From the NCBI GenBank assembly GCA_022843625.1, contig JALHNH010000053.1, forward strand, positions 1 to 44,879: DNA of 44,879 bases, read 5' to 3'. Below are positions 16,770 to 23,672 of this stretch, piece by piece. Each line of letters starts with the position of its first letter. The stretch's first letter is position 1. The DNA comes from Bryobacter sp. Lineage in GTDB: Bacteria; Acidobacteriota; Terriglobia; Bryobacterales; Bryobacteraceae. The translations under genes were made by a program, and so were the position numbers. The notes under the pieces are model-generated. The model saw only the letters and a list, made by a program, of their open reading frames with translations, made no database searches and had not been told where the DNA came from.

Positions 16770-17170
16770 TGATTGCCGGCGTTGCCGACACTCATACTGC
16801 TTTGTGGTACCTGTTCGGCGATCCGCGACTGTCTGCTACTGCGAAAGCGTTTATCGATCAGGCTGCGGTGGATCGTCGTTCCATTGAAATCTCACCGATC
16901 AGCCTTGCCGAAATCGTTTACCTTGTAGAGAAGAATCGGATTCCCACATCTGCGCTTGAAGACCTGGAAGCGGCCCTTGAGAACGAAAATCATGTTTTTA
17001 AGGAAGCTCCGTTTACTAAAGAAGTGGTGAAAGTCTTGCATCGAGTCTCCAGCGAGGATGTTCCCGACATGCCGGATCGGGTCGTGGCTGCCACCGCGCT
17101 TTATCTGGGTGTCCCTGTGATCAGCAAAGACCGGCGAATTCAAACATCTTCAGTGCAGTCTATCTGGTAG
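16769..17170 (+). CDS. VapC PIN-domain toxin
   Basis: 133 residues from the ATG that overlaps the antitoxin stop by one base. The four PIN acidic residues are visible: D in 'GVADTHTALWYLFG', E in 'SLAEIVYLVEK', D in 'DMPDRVVAATAL', and D in 'PVISKDRRI'. PIN toxins are Mg-dependent RNases, commonly cutting tRNA or rRNA. Length is normal and all catalytic positions are present, so the pair looks intact. Confidence 0.87.
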   Translation: MIAGVADTHTALWYLFGDPRLSATAKAFIDQAAVDRRSIEISPISLAEIVYLVEKNRIPTSALEDLEAALENENHVFKEAPFTKEVVKVLHRVSSEDVPDMPDRVVAATALYLGVPVISKDRRIQTSSVQSIW

Positions 17171-17238
17171 GTTCAGCGACTCAGTTTGCGCCGTGACGAT
17201 TTGGCATCCACGGCTCGATTGCCCGTAAGGCGGAAGTT

Positions 17239-17316
17239 GGAAGAAAAATTCTCGAAAACATTGAGGGAAACGGACGGATGGCGTCGGGACGCTTCAGCTG
17301 ACATGCCTCGGGCAGC
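17239..17316 (+). repeat. Imperfect direct repeat, copy A
   Basis: The core runs 'cattgagggaaacggacgg' then 'atggcgtcgggacgcttcag'. Copy B at 18844-18930 reads 'cattgaggaaaatggacgg' and 'atggcgctgggacgcatcag'. Copy A lacks about 15-18 bases before the shared 'ctgacat' end. The two copies lie about 1.6 kb apart, in the same orientation, on either side of the HTH/PIN module. Confidence 0.65.
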
Positions 17317-17386
17317 TAAGCTTCCGTTTGTCCGATTCGGTTATTTCGGTTATATCGTTTATGCGATAGTGAAGATAGAGGTCTCT

Positions 17387-17848
17387 GTGTCAACACTCAC
17401 TGCGTACAATTCGAAGCAAAGTATGGAGGCGAACCAGTTTCGCGTCTTGCGCCGCCTTGTGCAAAATAGTTCGACGAAACTTGTAGGAAAGGGCGGGGAA
17501 TCGGTGACGATCCCGGCGCCGGTAAGGACTCTGCTGGCGGAGATTGCCCGCAACATGGAAGCAGGGAAATCGGTATCCGTTGTTGCAGAACAGCACGAAC
17601 TCACTACGCAGAGAGCCGCGAATATCCTTGGTGTCTCGCGACCGTTTCTGGTGCGGATGCTGGAAGACGGGAAGCTGCCGTTTCACATGGTGGGATCTCA
17701 TCGCCGCGTCTACCTGTCGGACCTGCTCGAATACAAAGCCAAGCGTGACCGCGCGCGTCATGACGCTATCAGGAGCCTCGCCAGAGGGGATGTGGCGGCC
17801 GGCACCTACGACACCGTGATCCTGCCTGACGGCGCGCAAGACGAATAG
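17387..17848 (+). CDS. HTH (excisionase-type) antitoxin-like protein
   Basis: 153 residues from GTG 17387, which has GATAGAGG seven bases upstream; the ATG at 17423 would give 141. A longer frame runs back through repeat copy A and is not credible as coding. Domain order: a short strand-rich segment ('GGESVTIPAPVRTLLAEIA', about residues 50-68) and then a MerR/excisionase-type helix-turn-helix ('QRAANILGVSRPFLVRML', 'LPFHMVGSHRRVYLSDLLEY'). This architecture is typical of antitoxins paired with the PIN protein that follows 10 bases later. It would bind its own promoter and neutralise the PIN toxin. Confidence 0.72.
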   Translation: MSTLTAYNSKQSMEANQFRVLRRLVQNSSTKLVGKGGESVTIPAPVRTLLAEIARNMEAGKSVSVVAEQHELTTQRAANILGVSRPFLVRMLEDGKLPFHMVGSHRRVYLSDLLEYKAKRDRARHDAIRSLARGDVAAGTYDTVILPDGAQDE

Positions 17849-17858
17849 AGGTTGAGGA

Positions 17859-18419
17859 TTGGCAATTCGCCTAGCCGCAGTGATCGATGCCAACGTTCTG
17901 GTACAAGCACCGGTGCGCGACACTCTCTTGCGTTTGGCCGAAGGGCCGGAACTTTATCGGCCGCTTTGGTCGGCCGAGATCATGAGCGAGGTGCGACGAA
18001 CGCTTTCCGGTCAATTCGGTATCACCCAAAATCGCATTTCGCACCTTGAATCGAAGCTGCGCGAACATTTCCCTGAAGCCTGGATTGAAGGCTTTGAACC
18101 CTTAATCTCGTCCATGACCAACGACCTGAAAGACCGCCATGTTTTGGCGGCTGCCGCGCACTCGAAGGCGCCTATGCTTGTTACCTATAACCTCAAGCAC
18201 TTTCCCTTGAGTTCGACCAAGCCGTGGCAAGTTAGCGCCGTCGGTCCCAGTCAGTTGCTGAAGCGGCTTTACGATTCTGATCCTCAAGCTGTTGTTGGGG
18301 TACTTCGTGAACAAGCGAGCGACATCAAGAGGACGTTCGCAGACCAACTCCGAATTCTGCACAAGGCGGTACCGGCCTTCGTAAAAGTTGTTTGCCGCGA
18401 TACGCAAACAGAACTCTGA
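17859..18419 (+). CDS. PIN-domain toxin
   Basis: 186 residues from a TTG start with a 'GAGGTTGAGG' ribosome site. PIN features: 'AVIDANVLVQAP', 'SAEIMSEVRRTL', 'NDLKDRHVLAAAAHS' and 'LVTYNLKHFP'. This is the larger PIN type that pairs with excisionase-like antitoxins. The C-terminal 50 residues form a helical extension. It is expected to be an RNase toxin. The stretch after its stop is non-coding. Confidence 0.78.
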   Translation: MAIRLAAVIDANVLVQAPVRDTLLRLAEGPELYRPLWSAEIMSEVRRTLSGQFGITQNRISHLESKLREHFPEAWIEGFEPLISSMTNDLKDRHVLAAAAHSKAPMLVTYNLKHFPLSSTKPWQVSAVGPSQLLKRLYDSDPQAVVGVLREQASDIKRTFADQLRILHKAVPAFVKVVCRDTQTEL

Positions 18420-18843
18420 ATTGCCGTTGTGTCCCGGGCATAAGGAAGATTTTCGCTTGAGTGGTGGATCCGCGTGGTGGAACGCTGGCCATTGGGGGGA
18501 GAATATACCCGGGGATAGGCACAGCAAGGCCGTAAACATTGGGGAAGATGGATCGAGGTGCTGGGATGGATCGAGGTGGCTGAGACGGATCAGGCCGAAA
18601 GTGCGCCCTGGCTTTGAAGCGAATTCGCGGCGCTTGGGGCCTGGCGGAGTCCGGGTGCATTTGTGTTCGGTCCGGGTGCATTTGTGTTCGGTGCGGGTGC
18701 ACCCGTCCTGACTGTGATTTAGTCAAAATCCTGGCTCTTGGGATTTGTTCGGGTTTTGTGCTAACTGGCAGATTCTGAGTGACTTGGGGAATGGTGCCGG
18801 ATCTGGTTGGGGGAGTCTGGAGGCAGGCTGTGGCTGGAAATGG
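18420..18843. other. Non-coding stretch with short tandem repeats
   Basis: No credible gene. It holds two tandem repeats. 'tccgggtgcatttgtgttcg' plus g (21 bases) occurs at 18650-18670 and 18671-18691, with a third partial copy to about 18701. 'gatggatcgaggtg' occurs at 18547-18560 and 18565-18578 (period 18). A long minus-strand open frame across it is Pro/Arg/Ser-rich and unlike protein. Confidence 0.6.
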
Positions 18844-18930
18844 GAGAGAAAACCTGAAAAACATTGAGGAAAATGGACGGATGGCGCTGGGACGCATCAG
18901 ACTGCTGACCTTCCGCTGACATTCCTTATC
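18844..18930 (+). repeat. Imperfect direct repeat, copy B
   Basis: Second copy of the element at 17239-17316, in the same orientation, about 85% identical by eye across the central 45 bases. It contains an extra 'actgctgaccttccg' before the shared 'ctgacat'. It ends about 70 bases before the trypsin-like protease gene. Confidence 0.65.
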
Positions 18931-19003
18931 TTATTTCCGACAGACTCTGAGGTTGATGGCTTCATCAAATCTTTAAGTTGTAATACGCTAAGGAGATTGC
19001 GCG

Positions 19004-19957
19004 ATGAACACTATCCTATTTGTTTTAGCTTCTATTATGGTTGGCGCGACCTCATACGGGTTCGACAAGGATAAAGCTGATACTTGCGAGTATTGCTCTC
19101 AGGTAGGAGAAATTTCCGCACCGCCGCCAAGCCCATCGCGCGACACATCCTCTGCTGCCTCTATTTTAAGAAAAGTACCTGGCACCCCCTTGGAAGTAGG
19201 CGGACTCAATGGAAAGAAGCTACCCTTTGTTGTTCAAGTTTTTGGAAATGGCGGAAAGGCTTCCGGTTTTCTCGGCCCAAATTGCACATTGTTTACGGCG
19301 ATGCATGTGGTTGAGGCAGGACTTACTAAAGATAACCCAAATTTTATTAGCACTCTTCCGGGCGGAACTTTGAAAGACAAAGTGTATTTATTTCGAGCCG
19401 AAGATCCAGACGGCAAGACTCCCATTGAAGGCAAAGTTAAGATCCGGTTTCACGGGACTTTTCCAGAGATAGAATATGTCGCAGGTGACAATCTCTCCTG
19501 CGAAAAAACACAAAAATTGGGTTTTGCTTTTATTGATGGCGAATCTCGGTATCAAGACCTTCAAGGGCTGCCACTGTACATGGCCGGACACCCCTTTCAA
19601 GAGAAGTCAGGTATTATGGACGGCAATACGCTTATTGTAGATCCGTCATGCCAACTATATTCGCGTGGCATCGATGGCCGTTGGATTACAGACTGCTTTT
19701 CAGATTTTGGCAGTTCTGGAGGACTTCTCGGATCAACATCCCCGGAATATCCAGAACTAAAAGACTCCGCCCATGGAATTGTTGTTAACAAGTTTGTGCC
19801 AGAAGACACCCAAACAATTGCCGAACTGAAAATGGGCACGGCGACAGGGGTTATTCCATTCACCGCAATATTTGCCGATAATCCAAAAATTAGTAAATGG
19901 CTAAACGAGATGAGGACCTCTCCAGATCTAAGTCCCGCAATGATCAAATCTAAATAA
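19004..19957 (+). CDS. Secreted trypsin-like serine protease (divergent)
   Basis: 317 residues with a signal peptide (to about 'TSYG') and a strong ribosome site (AAGGAG before the ATG). The protease core shows 'GFLGPNCTLFTAMHVVEAG', matching the catalytic His segment, and 'DCFSDFGSSGGLLG', matching the GxSGG nucleophile loop. The expected Asp segment ('D.A.L.L') appears as 'KLGFAFID' and lacks a clear catalytic Asp at the usual place. The cysteines at 'CEYC' near the mature N-terminus could form a disulfide. Base composition is clearly more AT-rich than the flanking core genes, which suggests transfer. Its role is unknown; it is not obviously coupled to the TA genes around it. Confidence 0.7.
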   Translation: MNTILFVLASIMVGATSYGFDKDKADTCEYCSQVGEISAPPPSPSRDTSSAASILRKVPGTPLEVGGLNGKKLPFVVQVFGNGGKASGFLGPNCTLFTAMHVVEAGLTKDNPNFISTLPGGTLKDKVYLFRAEDPDGKTPIEGKVKIRFHGTFPEIEYVAGDNLSCEKTQKLGFAFIDGESRYQDLQGLPLYMAGHPFQEKSGIMDGNTLIVDPSCQLYSRGIDGRWITDCFSDFGSSGGLLGSTSPEYPELKDSAHGIVVNKFVPEDTQTIAELKMGTATGVIPFTAIFADNPKISKWLNEMRTSPDLSPAMIKSK

Positions 19958-20003
19958 TGGAAATTCATTTTCCACTTTTTTTCTGGTGTAGTTTTAATGT
20001 TTA

Positions 20004-20249
20004 TCACTGGTGGGCACCGCTATACGGAGTGAGGCCGGTGGCGCGGTTCATCCAAAAATCGGCTGACATGCCTAAGAATTGGCTGAGAAGCAACGCTGTA
20101 TCTGCTGTGACATTCCGATTGCCGGCCAGTAGTTGGTAGAGGCGGTTGGGTGGGACTTCGAGAAGGCCGGCCAGTTTTTTGGCATAGATATCGATTGCTT
20201 CCAGTTCCTCTGCAAGGATTTCTCCCGGGTGGATGGGGGTGCGTGGCAT
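20004..20249 (-). CDS. higA: HigA-type antitoxin, C-terminus probably altered
   Basis: 81 residues. 'TPIHPGEILAEELEAI' is the HigA N-terminal signature, and the helix-turn-helix ('AKKLAGLLEVPPNRLYQLL', 'NVTADTALLLSQFLGMSADF') follows. HigA proteins normally continue after 'FWmN' with 'LQ..YDLr.Ae' to 90-105 residues. Here the frame turns into 'RATGLTPYSGAHQ' and stops; the next frame reads 'SLRIAVP', so a frameshift near the end is possible. It lies directly after the broken HigB gene and may survive alone as a regulator or be decaying. Confidence 0.75.
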   Translation of the reverse strand: MPRTPIHPGEILAEELEAIDIYAKKLAGLLEVPPNRLYQLLAGNRNVTADTALLLSQFLGMSADFWMNRATGLTPYSGAHQ

Positions 20250-20251
20250 GG

Positions 20252-20549
20252 TCTATCCTTTCGTCCCAGTGGTAATCGACAATTTCAACATTCGATCAAC
20301 CTGGATTCTCTTTGGCCCATGTAAAGCAAATGCGCCATTGGTCATCGATCCGAATGGAATACTGCCCCTTGCGATTTCCCTTAGACCTTCGAGCCGGTTT
20401 ATGTTCAAAGCGGCAAGATCTGAAAGTGCGGTGGCGGCATCGAGAACGCGCAATCGCTTTTCTGCCTGTTGGCGGAAAGGTTCCCAGCGACGAATGGACT
20501 CGCCAGATGCCAGCTAGGCGGTTTCTTTATCGCGGTAGCTTCTGATCAT
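20252..20549 (-). pseudogene. higB: HigB toxin gene with two stop codons and a frameshift
   Basis: Reading from ATG 20549: 'MIRSYRDKETA', then TAG at 20514-20516, then 'LASGESIRRW' and 'AEKRLRVLDAATALSDLAAL', 'RLEGL'. At about 20380 one base is missing; the next frame continues with 'GNRKGQYSIRIDDQWRICFT', then a TGA at 20296-20298 after 'WAKENPG', then 'NVEIVDYHWDE'. Every piece matches HigB order and spacing, so the gene once encoded a full ribosome-dependent mRNA interferase. Three separate lesions make a sequencing error unlikely. The intact helix-turn-helix gene follows 2 bases later. Confidence 0.85.
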
Positions 20550-21007
20550 GCCTTACTGAGGACCAATATAGACGGGTGTCGTCTAGCGTACAAGAGCTGA
20601 CGGAGTGATTGAGGATCATGCCATGCGAAGGTGCCACCGCTGGGGGAGCCCTATGGTGAGGTGAGCGCGGATAGAGCAGTTTTTTAGCTCGGAAACGCGC
20701 GACCTGTCCCAGCCGGAACTTGGTGAAATTTCGGGATTTTGGAAAATTTGGCGAGTAGTGCTTTAGCTACTGAATTGGAATGCGATAGCGTTTTATATTA
20801 AATGGTGCGATTGCAGGAACTACAGGGCTGCAGCTGATGCGCGTGTCGCCGAAGGCCTGATTTTGTTGAGGATTTTGCAGGGTTGTGGTCAGGCTGTCAC
20901 AGACGCCACAGACACCTCTATTGTTTGCCCGCTTCATCGACGAGAGAACAAAGTAGCTACCCCGAAGAAGTCAGCGGGTGTCTTTTGGGCATACAATCGG
21001 CTGGTTG
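20550..21007. other. Intergenic stretch, no confident gene
   Basis: About 460 bases between the HigBA remnant and the HNH gene. The only possible coding segment is a 56-codon minus-strand frame at 20767-20937 (ATG to TAG) ending 'APFNIKRYRIPIQ'. It lacks a ribosome site and is not recognised; it may be the tail of a lost gene. The central part around 20740-20810 is AT-rich. Confidence 0.5.
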
Positions 21008-21316
21008 TTATTCGTGGTTCAGCGTACTTCTCACGATTGCTGCCAAGGTAGTTTTGTTGATGCCGCGGGTCTTGCAGTATGGTGACTCCAGCCAAACGGA
21101 CAATGGCTTTACTCCTTTGCTGGCGTTGCATGAACGACAGCAACGCGCGATGTTCTCCAGGGTGATGATCCGCGCATCGTTGACGATATGCTCCCAGCTT
21201 GGCCTACTCCCGAACTTGGCGTCCGCGAGCCCGAACACCACACCGCAATAAACACACGCGGTGTCGCGCTCCAGCACCTCGCGCTCCAACATGGCGGGGA
21301 TGTTCCAACGATTCAT
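21008..21316 (-). CDS. HNH endonuclease
   Basis: 102 residues. The first zinc knuckle is 'CVYCG' (21-25). The active-site segment 'PSWEHIVNDARIITLENIA' (39-57) holds the HNH histidine H43, and 'CCRSCNASKG' (59-68) closes the motif. This is the small, free-standing HNH family that is common in many bacteria. It nicks or cuts DNA; the target is unknown. It lies divergent to the unknown gene at 21452 and beside the McrBC genes, so a defence role is possible but not shown. Confidence 0.82.
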   Translation of the reverse strand: MNRWNIPAMLEREVLERDTACVYCGVVFGLADAKFGSRPSWEHIVNDARIITLENIARCCRSCNASKGVKPLSVWLESPYCKTRGINKTTLAAIVRSTLNHE

Positions 21317-21451
21317 ATCTTGTCCAAGATCAATTTCCCAGTATCCAATTTCCTGCTAGGGAATTGCGTCTCTTGTCAAAACTCTGCAATGAAACTGGTC
21401 GCAGAAACATATTCTCGGCGTCAGCACCGTGTTACGTTGGGGTTCACAACA

Positions 21452-22153
21452 ATGTCGCAGCGCAAGGTGCTTCCCGAATTTGATGGCCGTCTCATGGATG
21501 GCCTCTTGTTCTGCCGCAGAGTCTACCGATACTTCGAGAATATTCGCGGCGGTCCTCAGGGCAAGTCACTGTTGCGGCGTCGTAATAACCCTGAGTTAAA
21601 GAAGCTTGTCGAGGAATTAATCCCACTCGCGGTGTTCATCCAAAGAAAGTACAGTGCGGCCGTCCAGATCCGTGTCCGGTGGCGGGCCGGGAATCAATCG
21701 TTCGATGCACAGCTTTACCGAAGTGGGGGTGCTGTTGAAGTAGGCGTGTACTCTAGACGATTCTACGTGGAAATCACGAATGCGATGCACAGAAACGATT
21801 ACTACAGCCGGTTGCTTGTGGACTCACAGCGCGTATCGTTTGGCCCGATAAGCATTAGTAAGAATGCGGAGGGGGAATTGACCTCAACGCCTTCCGTCTG
21901 GCGCAACTATGAATTTCTGGAGAGTATGGTCGCCACGATCCGCGATGCAGTTGCCAAGAAGACTGCCAAGGTCTACCCGCAAAATACTGTTCTGCTCGTT
22001 AGCTGCACTTTCGAGCGCACCGTGCTCCCGGAGGAATGGGAAGAGGCCATCACACAAGTCAAAAAGACCGTCAATATACGACCATTTCCTGAAGTATTTC
22101 TTCTTGATGCGGCAGGGTACTTGACTGCAAGCATCTACGCACACAAAGAATAG
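21452..22153 (+). CDS. Unknown protein in defence island, possible PD-(D/E)XK-like fold
   Basis: 233 residues from ATG 21452; an in-frame ATG at 21389 would add 21. Neither has a good ribosome site, and the frame upstream of that overlaps the HNH gene. Not recognised as a named family. Two pieces recall nuclease-like families: 'RRFYVEITNAMHRNDYYSRL' (an E-x-T element) and 'IRDAVAKKTAKVYPQNTVLL' followed by 'VSCTFERTVLPEEW', a helix ending in Lys-rich residues and then a buried strand. It has no signal peptide or membrane segment. It converges on the McrC gene with a 43-base gap. The nuclease idea is inference. Confidence 0.55.
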   Translation: MSQRKVLPEFDGRLMDGLLFCRRVYRYFENIRGGPQGKSLLRRRNNPELKKLVEELIPLAVFIQRKYSAAVQIRVRWRAGNQSFDAQLYRSGGAVEVGVYSRRFYVEITNAMHRNDYYSRLLVDSQRVSFGPISISKNAEGELTSTPSVWRNYEFLESMVATIRDAVAKKTAKVYPQNTVLLVSCTFERTVLPEEWEEAITQVKKTVNIRPFPEVFLLDAAGYLTASIYAHKE

Positions 22154-22196
22154 CTGGGACGGTCCAGGCTGATGAACTACTAACTTCACAACCCGT

Positions 22197-23672
22197 TTAA
22201 CTATAGTTGAACATCAGCTTTTGTATCTCCGCCGCCAAGGGCTCACACGCACGATCGGCGCCAATTGACATCGGGATGGCTGTCAGCCAAAGCCCAACTC
22301 GTCTCTCACCCACAACAATCTCGGCCTGATGATGCAATCGTCTTCTTGCTTTCAGTGACTCCCAAGTCATTTCTGAACACGGATAGGCAAGACAAACAAT
22401 GATGTTTGAAGAACTAGCCAAGCTCCCATATGCCAATACCTGAAATAGGTCCTGCCGATGAGTCTCTCGAAGCTCGGATTCTACTCTACTCCACGAATGG
22501 TTTTGAAACTCCTCCAGATGGCGCTTGTACTTGGCGTCAACAATTACTTGTACCTTCGGATAGTCCATCCAGAAATCCGGAACCAAAGACTTCTGAGATC
22601 CTCCAAATGTAGGCTGCCAATGGATGGGATGCACCGTTTCTCGATTCCGCCCAGTCCTTAACTTTCCACCCGTTCTCTTGCTTACCTCAACCAGAACGGT
22701 TTCAACCCATGCCTCAAAGAACTGATCCATGGGCAATCTCCAGGGAATCCCTTCGAGGTCACTCAGTCCCGCCAATCCTCTTTCTTCCATCGTCCAACTC
22801 AATCCCTGAATTCCAGCCACAAAGTGTTCATTGCGAAGAGGCCTTTGAAGCCAGGCATCCAATGTGCCCCGGGTTGGAGCTACGCTCTGAATCTGCCTGA
22901 CTCGCGCTAATACTTGCAAACCATATTCAATGAGTTGGTGAACAAAAGCACCATAACTCTTTTGGGTTTCAAGCGACTGAATTTGCCTCTCAACGCAGTA
23001 GCGCACTGCCCCTTTCAGTTGTCGATCATCCCTCAAATCAGGAAATGTACATGGCAGATCCAGCACCCGCGCGCGCGGCAAGCGGTTCAAGGAATAGGCA
23101 GACCAATCCACTCTGCCTCGCGGTGCCCTCAAATCGTCTGTGACAACTTCGAATCTCCGGTCAACGGAATCAAGTAAGGCATTCAACCGTGTCAGAATCA
23201 TCGAAGAGAGCACCCATAGCGGCACTCGACGCTCGGATCGCCTCAACATAGGTAGCTTTAATGGGCTAGGTGCGACACGCCAACCCATCTGAGCTAACAT
23301 CGGCCCGATACCCATCCAGGAAAAACGGGGCCGAACCACAAGCCCATAGTCAGGTCGAGCAGACGTTGGTGAAAAGAGCGGAATGGCCCCGGCAACTCCT
23401 CCAGTCCGAACAACGAGTCGTACATCTCGGCCATCATATTCCCGCTCTATGCGTGTATCCAGAATCTCCAACAAAGATTCATTCCTCTGAACAAACTGCT
23501 CGGCGAGCTTGCCCGCCTGCCCGCTAGGGTCTCTGGAATTCTTGATCCCAAAGAACTCAACTGCAGATTTACGCGCCACTCCATGGTCTTCAATTTCAAG
23601 ACAAAGCTCCTCCACTGGCGAAACGGGCAGCAAGCTGCCTCTGGCCGCTCGGCTTACTGCGCGTGCAGCCAT
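22197..23672 (-). CDS. McrC-like nuclease subunit of a McrBC-type restriction system
   Basis: 491 residues. The C-terminal PD-(D/E)XK nuclease is clear: 'SLVPDFWMD' (P365, D366), 'VQVIVDAKYKRH' (D379-A-K381), then 'DLFQVLAYGS' with the Q-x3-Y element (Q411, Y415). The N-terminal two thirds match the McrC helical and beta region ('RVDWSAYSLNRLPR', 'FVAGIQGLSWTMEERG'). In McrBC, McrC joins McrB hexamers and cuts DNA when translocation stalls, targeting modified cytosine in the classic system. The start overlaps the McrB gene by 19 bases, as expected for a coupled pair. The specificity here is unknown. Confidence 0.85.
   Translation of the reverse strand: MAARAVSRAARGSLLPVSPVEELCLEIEDHGVARKSAVEFFGIKNSRDPSGQAGKLAEQFVQRNESLLEILDTRIEREYDGRDVRLVVRTGGVAGAIPLFSPTSARPDYGLVVRPRFSWMGIGPMLAQMGWRVAPSPLKLPMLRRSERRVPLWVLSSMILTRLNALLDSVDRRFEVVTDDLRAPRGRVDWSAYSLNRLPRARVLDLPCTFPDLRDDRQLKGAVRYCVERQIQSLETQKSYGAFVHQLIEYGLQVLARVRQIQSVAPTRGTLDAWLQRPLRNEHFVAGIQGLSWTMEERGLAGLSDLEGIPWRLPMDQFFEAWVETVLVEVSKRTGGKLRTGRNRETVHPIHWQPTFGGSQKSLVPDFWMDYPKVQVIVDAKYKRHLEEFQNHSWSRVESELRETHRQDLFQVLAYGSLASSSNIIVCLAYPCSEMTWESLKARRRLHHQAEIVVGERRVGLWLTAIPMSIGADRACEPLAAEIQKLMFNYS

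Noticed and set aside
17186..17386. Longer N-terminus for the HTH antitoxin
   Set aside because: It would be translated from repeat copy A, has no ribosome site, and does not resemble the family.
18325..18897. Long minus-strand open frame
   Set aside because: Pro/Arg/Ser-rich, produced by the tandem repeats and by the antisense of the PIN gene; no ribosome site and no protein-like pattern.
15408..20549. Chromosomal integron with TA cassettes
   Set aside because: No integrase and no regular attC-like sites; gene orientation is mixed and repeats flank only one module.
20863..21051. Plus-strand small open frame in the gap before the HNH gene
   Set aside because: Overlaps the HNH gene in antisense and has no recognisable sequence.
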